Origin: Streptomyces violaceusniger
GTDB taxonomy: Bacteria > Actinomycetota > Actinomycetes > Streptomycetales > Streptomycetaceae
Direction of reading: 5' to 3'
Length of the DNA: 64,000 bases
NCBI GenBank assembly: GCA_005405945.1
Contig: BJHW01000001.1
Location: forward strand, 868,001 to 932,000
Of the stretch, positions 9,054 to 17,000 are shown piece by piece. Both the position numbers and the translations under genes were made by a program. The first letter of the stretch is position 1. The number at the start of each line of letters is the position of its first letter. The notes beneath the pieces were generated by a model that saw only the letters and a program-made list of their open reading frames with translations, had not been told where the DNA came from and searched no databases.

Positions 9054-9161
9054 GATGACTCCCCTTGTCGTGTCGAGCGATGGCCCGAGCCGACCCGGAC
9101 GGCGAAGTGGCGCCGAACGGAGCCGAGGCGCAAGTGTCGAGGTACCTTCGATTACCAGGAG

Positions 9162-9180
9162 TTACTGGTCTGGCCAGTAA
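9162..9180. promoter_or_regulatory. FCD/GntR-type operator, site 1
   Basis: TTACTGGTCTGGCCAGTAA is a perfect 7-bp inverted repeat around a 5-bp centre. The core TGGTC-N-GGCCA recurs at 9262 and 11214, all beside genes of the cluster that contains the GntR regulator at 10385-11176. Confidence 0.7.
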
Positions 9181-9261
9181 TGAGAGGCAACTGTGAGGTG
9201 GCCCAGGTCATATGTCAAGGCGCGAAACATGACCTTGACAAGCAGGGAAGAGTTTCCGACG

Positions 9262-9280
9262 CTAGTGGTCAGGCCAGTGA
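9262..9280. promoter_or_regulatory. FCD/GntR-type operator, site 2
   Basis: CTAGTGGTCAGGCCAGTGA matches site 1 at most positions, including the TGGTC and GGCCA arms. It lies just upstream of the thioesterase ribosome binding site (AAGGAGAGG), a position suited to repression of the 9296-11176 operon. Confidence 0.65.
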
Positions 9281-9295
9281 ACTAAGGAGAGGTCA

Positions 9296-9667
9296 ATGAG
9301 TACCTTTGAACTCGAGAAGGACGTCAGGGCAGACGACACCGCCGCGGCGTTCGGCGCCCATTTCCCCGCTGCGGCGTCCACGCCGTTCGTGCTGGGGCTT
9401 GCGGAGGTGGCCTGTCACAATGCCGTCGCCGATGAGCTTGAGCCCGGTGAGGTGACAGTCGGGGTCTCGGCGACGATCGAGCACCTGCTGCCCAGTCCGG
9501 TGGGTGCCCGGCTCGTCGCTCGCGCCCGGCTCGTGGAGCGCAGCGGTCGGCGCCTGGTGTTCACTGTCGAGATCTACGACGGCGACGACCTGTGCGCGCG
9601 AATCCAGCACAGGCGCGCTATCGCGTCGACCGCCCGCCTGGCCGAGAAACTGGCGGCCTCGCGGTGA
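9296..9667 (+). CDS. FlK-like hotdog thioesterase
   Basis: A 123-residue single hotdog domain. The residues matching the catalytic triad of fluoroacetyl-CoA thioesterase FlK (Thr42, Glu50, His76) are present as T29, E37 and H63 with the same spacings of 8 and 26, followed by the conserved Pro and Gly (LLPSPVG). The ATG has AAGGAGAGG upstream. It probably hydrolyses a short or unusual acyl-CoA. The next gene, a HAD hydrolase, overlaps its stop, and an acyl-CoA ligase lies downstream. Selectivity for a halogenated acyl-CoA is possible but not shown by sequence alone. Confidence 0.82.
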   Translation: MSTFELEKDVRADDTAAAFGAHFPAAASTPFVLGLAEVACHNAVADELEPGEVTVGVSATIEHLLPSPVGARLVARARLVERSGRRLVFTVEIYDGDDLCARIQHRRAIASTARLAEKLAASR

Positions 9668-10380
9668 CCAGGCCGGAGACCCGTGCGGCCGGGCCGATGA
9701 GCGACAACTGGCTGACGTTCGACTGTTACGGCACTCTGGTCGACTGGCGCTCCGGGATGCTCGGCGACCTGCATGCGGTGGCTGGCGCCCGTGCGGGCGA
9801 GCTGCTGGATGCCTACCACCGGCACGAACCCGCGGTGCAGGCGGAAAATCCCGCCGCGAGCTACCGCGAAGTCCTCGCCGAGTCGCTGCGCCGGGCCGCG
9901 GCCGACACGGCGATACCCCTTCCCCCGGGTGGCGACCAGGTATTCGGCGACGGTCTGACCCGGTGGCCGCGATTCCCCGAGACCGACGAGGTCCTCGCGG
10001 CGCTGGCGGACGCCGGCTTCCGGCTCGGAATCCTCTCCAACGTCGACCGGGAGCTCATCGAGGTCACGGTCGACGGTTTCCCCGTACCCATCGACCTGGT
10101 CCTGACCAGCGAGGACGTGGGTTCCTACAAGCCCGCCGCAGGACACTTCGCCACGTTCGCCCAGCGGGCCGGCGTCGCACCCGGGCGATGGGCGCACGTC
10201 GCGTGCAGTTGGTTCCACGACGTCGAGCCGGCGCAGCGGCACGGCGCACTGGCGGTGTGTGTCGAGCGTGAGCCGGACGGCAGGGATACTCGTGGTGCAG
10301 CAGCGGTCATCTCCAGCTTGGAACCGCTGCCCGACATCGCGAGGGCGTTGTTCAAGGGCACGCCCCATACCGAGGAGTGA
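9664..10380 (+). CDS. HAD-superfamily hydrolase, haloacid dehalogenase type II-like
   Basis: About 238 residues from GTG at 9664, which overlaps the thioesterase stop as GTGA; ATG at 9697 is an alternative start. HAD motif I is FDCYGTLVDW with nucleophile D20, motif II is ILSNVD, the motif III Lys is in SYKP, and the acidic motif is FHDVEPAQRHG. This is the layout of type II haloacid dehalogenases. However, the positions of the DehII Ser175 and Asn177 read Cys and Trp (ACSWFHD), so haloacid activity is uncertain; another small phosphate or halo substrate is possible. The neighbour context is acyl-CoA metabolism. Confidence 0.78.
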   Translation: MTRPETRAAGPMSDNWLTFDCYGTLVDWRSGMLGDLHAVAGARAGELLDAYHRHEPAVQAENPAASYREVLAESLRRAAADTAIPLPPGGDQVFGDGLTRWPRFPETDEVLAALADAGFRLGILSNVDRELIEVTVDGFPVPIDLVLTSEDVGSYKPAAGHFATFAQRAGVAPGRWAHVACSWFHDVEPAQRHGALAVCVEREPDGRDTRGAAAVISSLEPLPDIARALFKGTPHTEE

Positions 10381-10384
10381 CCTG

Positions 10385-11176
10385 GTGCAGCACGAGGCGT
10401 CCGCCGACCGGCCCACTTTCATCCCCGCCCGGCCCGTCCGGGCGTACGAGAGCATCGTGCGCCAGATCGAGGATGCGATATACCGGGGCGAGCTCCGGCC
10501 CGGCCAGCGGCTGCCGAGCGAGCGCGAGATGACCGCGCAGTTCGCGGTGAGCAGGCCGACCGTCCGGGAGGCGCTGCGGGTGCTCGAGAGCTCGGGCCTC
10601 GTGCGGTCGCGTCAGGGTGACGCCACCGGCGGCGCCAAGGTGCAGCCCTTCTCGCCGGACAACCTCCGCCGGTCGATGACCGCGCTCGTACACCTCGAGC
10701 AGTCGGACCTGGCCGACGTCGTGCAGTTCCGGATGATCATCGAGGGCTCCACAACCTACCTGGCCGCGACCGAGCACACCGAGGAGGAGCTGGCTCGGAT
10801 GCTGGACGCCCACAAGCGGCTGGCCGCCAGCATCGCACGGGGCCACGAGGCGTTCTCGCGCGCCGACGTCGAGTTCCACCAGACGATCGCGGAGGCCGCG
10901 CACAGTGGGCTGCTGCGGGTGTGCAACGAGGTCGCGCGCGGCGTGGTCGCCAACCTGATCGAGTCGAAGCTGTCGTTCACCTCGGACAGCGAGCAGCTGA
11001 TGCGCGATAGCTGCGCCCGGCACGAGCGGGTGTTGGGCGCCATCGTCGCGCGCGACGGCGAGACCGCTGCCCGGCTCGCCCGGGAAGACATGATCGACCA
11101 CTTCGGCCGGTTCCTGCCCGAGGAGCGCGCCGCACGCCTGCGGGTCTTTGCCTCCCGGGTTCCGCCCATCCTCTGA
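10385..11176 (+). CDS. FCD-domain GntR family regulator
   Basis: About 263 residues from GTG at 10385, five bases after the HAD stop. The N-terminal winged helix has LRPGQRLPSEREMTAQFAVS and RPTVREALRVLESSGLV. The C-terminal FCD domain has helical metal/ligand sites (DVVQFRMIIEG, ADVEFHQTIAEAAHS, RHERVLGAIVARD). FCD regulators usually repress catabolic operons and bind a carboxylic-acid or acyl ligand. Three similar palindromes (9162, 9262, 11214) flank this gene's operon and the next, so it probably controls the transporter, its own operon and the hydratase/ligase genes. Confidence 0.9.
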   Translation: MQHEASADRPTFIPARPVRAYESIVRQIEDAIYRGELRPGQRLPSEREMTAQFAVSRPTVREALRVLESSGLVRSRQGDATGGAKVQPFSPDNLRRSMTALVHLEQSDLADVVQFRMIIEGSTTYLAATEHTEEELARMLDAHKRLAASIARGHEAFSRADVEFHQTIAEAAHSGLLRVCNEVARGVVANLIESKLSFTSDSEQLMRDSCARHERVLGAIVARDGETAARLAREDMIDHFGRFLPEERAARLRVFASRVPPIL

Positions 11177-11213
11177 CGCGCCGAGTTCCGCGCATGGCCT
11201 TCACGCGCCATGT

Positions 11214-11232
11214 CCAGAGGTCTGACCAGTAA
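11214..11232. promoter_or_regulatory. FCD/GntR-type operator, site 3
   Basis: The segment around AGGTCTGACCAGTAAT keeps the GGTCTG and CCAGTAA arms of site 1. It lies directly before the enoyl-CoA hydratase ribosome binding site AGGAG at 11234-11238, so this gene has its own controlled promoter or a second operator. Confidence 0.6.
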
Positions 11233-11246
11233 TAGGAGTGTTTCTA

Positions 11247-12007
11247 GTGAACTATCAGACACCAGTGCTCGTCGATCACCAGGATCGCGTCGCGGTAGTC
11301 ACGCTGAACCGCCCCTCATCACTCAACGCGATCAACCTCGCTCTGCTGACCGGGCTCGTGGAGGCGCTCCGCACCGTCCAGGACGCCGACGCGATCGTCG
11401 TCCAGGCCTCGGGCCGCGCGTTTTGTGCGGGCGAGGACCTGAAGGAGACGCTGGCGCCGACGAGCGGATCACTGGAGGAGCTTCGCCGCTCGTTCGACCT
11501 GCTGCAGGACGTGACCCGGCTGATGGCCGGGGCGCCGTGCCCGGTGGTCAGCGCGGTCCAGGGCTACGCCGTGGGGGCGGCGCCGAGATCGCGCTGGCCG
11601 CCGACCACGTGGTGGCCGGGCCGCAGGCGCGGCTGAAGTTCCCCGAGGCGTCCATCGGACACGCGCCCACGGGCGGCATCACCTCCCGGCTGCCCGCCAT
11701 GGTCGGCCTGCTGCGAGCCAAGGAGCTGCTGCTCAGCGGACGCTGGGTCGAGCCAGAGGAGGGCCTTCGCATCGGCCTGTACACCGAGCTGCACGACGAG
11801 CCGTCCGCGCGAGCCGTCCAGGTGGCGGCCACCTATGCGGCCGCGCCGCAGCGCTCGCAATCAGCCGTGAAGCGCGCGATCGAGCTAGCTGCGGCCCCGA
11901 CCTTGGAGACCAACCTCCGCCTTGAGGTTGAGACCGCCACCTACTGCTTCCAGTCGCCCGAGACCGCCGAAAGCTTCGTCCGGTTCGGGGCCAAGGGCCG
12001 GCCCTGA
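11247..12007 (+). pseudogene. Enoyl-CoA hydratase/isomerase with a one-base frameshift
   Basis: The first frame, from GTG at 11247 (AGGAG eight bases upstream), encodes the crotonase N-terminus with VTLNRPSSLNAINLAL, the oxyanion-hole loop ASGRAFCAGEDLKE and VVSAVQGYAVGA. The second frame continues as AEIALAADHVVAG, FPEASIGHAPTGG and the C-terminal helices to 12007. The shift is near 11575 in a run of five G; one extra G gives the expected GYAVGAGAEIALAADH. The whole reads as a normal hydratase of about 253 residues. It may be a fresh pseudogene or a sequencing error. The predicted role is hydration of an enoyl-CoA made by the following ligase pathway. Confidence 0.85.
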
Positions 12008-12042
12008 ACCAACCCTGACCACCTCGAAGGGAATCCAGCCCG

Positions 12043-13665
12043 ATGAACGACGACACGACCGGCACCCGGACGCCCGACCTGCCCATCTTCGCCGACACAA
12101 CGCTTAACTCAGCGCTGCAGCACGCCGTGACAGCCTGGCCCGACCGGCCCTTCCTGCGGATTGACGGCCGCGACGTGACCTTCGCGCAGTTCGACGACGC
12201 GGTCGGCAGGCTCGCCGCGGGGCTGCGCGCGCGGTTCGGCATCGGAAGCGGCGACCGCGTCGCGGTGTTCCTCCGCAACTCCCTGCTGTGCGAGCACACC
12301 TGGTTCGCGGCGAACCGGCTCGGCGCCGTGTGGGTCCCGATCAACACCGAGTTCCGCGGGCTCGGGCTGGAGAACGCCGTCCGGCTCGCCGAGGCCACGG
12401 TGATTTTCGCCGACCCCGACCTCCGGGCACCCCTCGAGGAGGCGTTGGCGAGCTGTGGTATGGAGACGAGTGTGGTCGTCGCGCATGAGGACGGCGGCAC
12501 CGACGACCGGAACCTGCTGCGCGCCAGCGAGCTGTACCTGGACACGCCGGTCCCGCCGCTGGAGGTGGCCGCGTCCGACCTGTCGGCCCTGCTTTACACC
12601 TCCGGGACGACCGGCCGGTCGAAGGCCTGCATGCTCTCGCACCGGTACTTCGTCTCCCAGGCGAGCATCGCTGCCCGGGACTTCGGACTGACCCACGACG
12701 ATGTCCTCTACTGCCCCTTCCCGCTCTTCCACGCCGACGCCACCGCCCTGACCACCGTGCCAGCGTTGCTGTTGGGCGCGACGGCTGCGATCGGGCGGCG
12801 GTTCAGCGCCTCCCGCTTCTGGCAGGAGGTCCGGGAGACCGGTGCCACGGTCTTCGACTTCATGGGGGCGACGCTGTCGATCCTCTGGAAGGCAGAGCCG
12901 CGGCCCGACGACGCCGACAACCCGGTCCGGCTCGCCTGGGGAGTCCCGGTCCCCGATTGGGCCCCGAAGTTCGAGGAGCGGTTCGGGCTCACGATCGTCG
13001 AACTCTACGGCTCCGTCGAGGCCAACATCCCCGTCACGCAGCGGTTCGACCAGCCTCGGGTGACCGGCTCGTGTGGCCGGGTCACCCCCGACTTCGAGAT
13101 CCGGATCGCCGACGACCAAGACCACGAGCTGCCCGCCAACGAGGTCGGCGAGCTGCTGATCCGTCCCCGCCACCCCGACACAATGTTCTCCGGATACCAC
13201 TCCAACCCTCTGGCGACCGTCGCGGCCACCCGCAACCTGTGGTTCCACAGCGGCGACCTGGCCTGGGTCGACGAAGACGGGAACGTCTACTTCGTCGGCC
13301 GGAAGAAGGAGGCAATCCGGCGCCGCGGTGAGAACATCTCCGCCTTCGAAGTGGAGGAGGGAGTCCGCCAACACCCGGCCGTGCTCGACTGCGCGGCGTT
13401 CGGCGTCCCCTCCGAACTCACCGAGGAGGAGATCAAGATCGCAGTCGTGGCGAAGGCGGGGCATACCCTCAGTGCCCGGGAGATCTGGGACTTCACCCGC
13501 GCCACCATGGCCAGGTTCCAGGTCCCCCGCTACGTGGAGATCGTCCCCGCCTTGCCGGTAACCCCCACCGGCAAGGTCGAGAAGTTCCGGCTCCAGGAGC
13601 AGCCGTTCACCCAGAACACCCACGATTTTCAGCTGTCTCCTTCGGACCGGGCCGCCGTCTCCTGA
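12043..13665 (+). CDS. AMP-dependent acyl-CoA synthetase/ligase
   Basis: A 540-residue class I adenylate-forming enzyme. The P-loop YTSGTTGRSKA lies at 185-195, YGSVEANIP replaces the usual YGxTE motif, FHSGDLAWVDEDGNVYFVGR forms the hinge region, KKEAIRRRGENIS follows, and the catalytic Lys is in PTGKVEKF near residue 515. It activates a carboxylic acid as the acyl-AMP and transfers it to CoA. It is closest in pattern to crotonobetaine/carnitine-CoA ligases. The ligase at 59880 shares several segments (FSASRFW, MFSGYH), so the two are paralogues. It is probably co-transcribed with the hydratase and controlled by the GntR regulator. Confidence 0.92.
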   Translation: MNDDTTGTRTPDLPIFADTTLNSALQHAVTAWPDRPFLRIDGRDVTFAQFDDAVGRLAAGLRARFGIGSGDRVAVFLRNSLLCEHTWFAANRLGAVWVPINTEFRGLGLENAVRLAEATVIFADPDLRAPLEEALASCGMETSVVVAHEDGGTDDRNLLRASELYLDTPVPPLEVAASDLSALLYTSGTTGRSKACMLSHRYFVSQASIAARDFGLTHDDVLYCPFPLFHADATALTTVPALLLGATAAIGRRFSASRFWQEVRETGATVFDFMGATLSILWKAEPRPDDADNPVRLAWGVPVPDWAPKFEERFGLTIVELYGSVEANIPVTQRFDQPRVTGSCGRVTPDFEIRIADDQDHELPANEVGELLIRPRHPDTMFSGYHSNPLATVAATRNLWFHSGDLAWVDEDGNVYFVGRKKEAIRRRGENISAFEVEEGVRQHPAVLDCAAFGVPSELTEEEIKIAVVAKAGHTLSAREIWDFTRATMARFQVPRYVEIVPALPVTPTGKVEKFRLQEQPFTQNTHDFQLSPSDRAAVS

Positions 13666-14068
13666 CGACGGAGGTCCATTAACGAAGGAGACACGGACGA
13701 TTTCGCTCTGAACCTGGTCGCCAAGGCACGCATCCACGCGCTCACCAGGACGGACGCCACTTCGTGGTGGGCTGGTCAAATCTCCGCCCTCACGCGCTAC
13801 CGCGCGAACTGGCAACGAGGGGCCAGTTCCACCGAGACCCGACCATGCGTACCACGGGCGGAGAAGCCCGCCACTGATTTCCAAAGACAGAGCGAAAAGG
13901 ACCCAGTGCCGGCACCAAGGTCCCCCACCGCACGGCCGGGAACTCGTCGCGTCCGAGGTCGGCGAGCTGCGTCAACTGCGGAAACCCCTGCGGCAGTTCG
14001 TCACCGGGCCCGGACGCGCCGAGGTCTTTCTGGAGGGCGAGCTACGCGCCCTGGGCCTCACCGTCGAG
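13666..14068 (+). pseudogene. Upstream coding remnant of the pPIWI-RE associated nuclease/helicase, without start codon
   Basis: Right after the ligase stop the same frame stays open and reads protein-like sequence without an ATG, GTG or TTG (DDFALNLVAKARIHALTRTD, then WWAGQISALTRYRANWQRG). At a run of five C at 13922-13926 the protein-like reading moves by one base into the frame of the 14069 gene: HGRELVASEVGELRQLRK, then TGPGRAEVFLEGELRALG. The latter segment provides the first helix expected of the nuclease fold. The real gene therefore begins upstream of ATG 14069. Either one C is surplus here or the gene is frameshifted, and its original 5' end was probably lost at the junction with the ligase. 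A GTG at 13906 with AAGGA upstream is one possible restart. Confidence 0.55.
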
Positions 14069-17000
14069 ATGTGGCCCGGCTTCGACGCGTACGACCTTCG
14101 CATCACCTTCCCCGACGGTCATGTGTGGGCCGTCGACGTCAAGGACTGGGCACACCCCGCCTTCCTCGGACGCGCGGCCACCGCCGTCCGACCCGAGCCC
14201 CCGTACGACGAAGCATGTTGGGTGGTGCCCGCGTTCCGGGTGTGCGCCCGCCGTGACTACCTGGCCATATACGCCAAGGAGCGGGGCGTGAGGGCGGGCG
14301 GTCTTCGGCTGCTGACGGACGACCAGCTGAAACAGACCGCGCGGCTGCGGCTCTCCGGTGAACGCGGGCCGGACGCGTCCATCGCGCCCCTGCACACCGT
14401 GCCTCCGGCCAGGGAGTGTGACCGCAGCAGCTGGTACCAGCCGATCGTCGCCGCTCTGAAGCCTTGGCCCGAAGAACACGCAGGGACTCGCCCCGCTCTG
14501 CTCTGCCAGGTCGAGCTCGCCCTGCGGCTGATGGAGACCGTGGCGCCCGGTCACGCTGCCGCCGGGGCGTGGACGCTCCTCGGCGGCTACGGCCTCGCCT
14601 TCGCACGAGCCTCGAAGCTCGGCACCGGCACCACCGAACAGGTCGCGTTGGCCGCGGCCCGTCACCTGCTCTGGCCGATGCGCCGCGGCCGGATGTGGCA
14701 GCAGAGCCTGGACGCCTACCTGGAATTGCCCGAACGGCTGCGCGCGTACCGCGTCCCGGCAGCCGGGGAGCCCGCCTATCGGGTCCCCCTCAAGGTGGCG
14801 GCCGACCGCTTCACCACCTACGACGACGCTCTCGCGAAACTCCCTGGCTTCGCCACGAAGGCGCTTCCCCCGGCGGAGGCGGGCGAGCACCGCTTCATGG
14901 ACCGCCGTAACCGACGTACTTCCGTCACTGTCCCCGACGATCTCGTTCGGGACCCCTTCCCCGGCCACCCTCTCACCGCCGAACGCCCGGCCACCGCAGG
15001 CCCCCTCGACGTGCCACTCGACGAACTCGCCGACATCGCACGGTGGATGGACGCGGAGGAGCAGCGGCGTGGGCTCAAGGCGGGGAACTGGGAGCAGCGT
15101 CTCGCTCAACTCGACCTCGACACCCGTACCCCGGACGGGACAGTCTTCGAAGCGGCGTCCGCCCTGCCGCTCGACCGGCTCACCCACCTCGTCGGCATGG
15201 TCGGCGCCGGCAAGTCGACCTTGATGACCCTGCTCGCCGTCTGGGCGTACCACAACGGCCTGCGGATCACTCTCGTCGTCGGCGACGTGGCCGAACAGCT
15301 GACGCTGACCGAGCTGTTCCGCACGCTCGGCCTGAGCGCCGCCCTGGTGCAGGGGGGCACGACGCGGCCCCAGCACACCCAGCGGCTGCACCGCAGACTC
15401 GCTGCACGGGGAGAACACTCACTACTGGCGCACACCGGACCAGTCTTCGCCCACCTCAGCACCGCCTGTCCGCTGGATGCCCTGCGCGCGCTCGACACGT
15501 CCGAGCCGCTGCGCTACACCGACGCGCCTTGCGGTGCTCTTCACCCCACCCGGCGCCAGGGGACCGCCGAGGAGCCCGCGGCCGAGCGCGCAGTACGCGA
15601 GCTCGAACGAGCCCGAGGCGCCGTCGACGGGGAGGGCGCCACGGACGACACCGACACCGACGAGGAGGACCTGGGCACCCCGCACGCCTGCCCCCTGTGG
15701 AGCGTCTGCCCCCGGCACTCCGCCGCGCGTGACCTCGTGGACGCGCTGATCTGGGTAGCCAACCCAGCCAGTCTCGTCCAGACGGCGGTTCCGCGGCAGC
15801 TCAACGCCGAGCGCCTGCGCTATCTGGAGCTGGCCTGCCTGCGCAGCGACATCGTCGTCGTCGACGAGGCCGACCGCGTACAGATGCAGCTCGACCAGAT
15901 GTTCGCCCCGTCGGCCACGCTCGTCACCACCGGTGTCTCCGACTCCTGGCTCGACCAGCTGCAGACCCACGAGATCGCCGAACTCGCCCGGCAGGGACGG
16001 CTGCAGCTCTCCGACCAGGACGTGGAACGGTGGTCCGCCGCCCTGGACGTCGTAGGTTCCGCCGCGGACCGGCTGTACGCCATGCTCATCGACGACGGAA
16101 GCCTGCGGGACTGGGCGCAGATCGACTACTTCAGTGCGTGGACTCTCCAGGAGAAGCTTCTGCACGCCTGGTACCCGCTGGCGCGAGGCGAGGCCACCGG
16201 GCGACCGGACAGCACGAACGAACGGGACGTCGAGGACGAGGGCGCACTTTACGAGGACGAGGATGGGCTCGGGGCCGATGGCGACTCCACCGTCCCCGAC
16301 GCTCCCTGGGCGCGGCGACGCACCGAGATCACCGGGTTCTTCGACACGTTCCGCGACGATCCGCTCGGCGGACGCGGCCCCTACGGGACCCCCGCCGACG
16401 AACTCACCGCCCTTGCCCACGACGTCCTGCACACCCTCGACGAGAAACAGACACGGCGCCGTGTCCGCGCGCTCCTGGACTCCCTCCTGGTCGGAGCGCC
16501 GGGCCCGGAACAGCGCCCCATGCCCGCTGCCGAGCGAGGCAAGGAGCCCGCCCCCGAGGACGTACCGCTCACCGAGGAGTGGCGGGAACTCAACGCGCGG
16601 CGGCTGGAGTTCACCCTCGTCCTCGCCGCCCTACACCAACGGCTGGACCGGGTGACGTTCCTCTGGCCTCAGGTGGAGGCCGCGCTACGGCTGGACTCGG
16701 CGGCCCACGAGCTGACCCGCCGCCCGCCGCTCGACTACGCGCCACTGCTGCCCGAAGCGCCCATGGGCAACGTCCTGGGCTTCCAGTACCTGGTGGACGA
16801 ACGGGCTGCCGCGCGCAACGAGGACGGACACCGCACCGGCACCCTGCGCTTCTTCCGTTGCGCGGGCGTGGGCCGGGAACTGCTCCTGCTCCTGGGACTT
16901 CCTCAGCTCGGCGCCGACCCGGGCCTCGGGAAGGCAGGCCCACACGTGCTGCTGATGTCGGGCACCAGTTGGGCCGGCACCTCTACCCGGGCCCATGTCC

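Noticed and set aside
12109..13884. A 591-residue open frame antisense to the first acyl-CoA ligase
   Set aside because: It is a shadow of a well-conserved ligase; no motifs and low-complexity composition.
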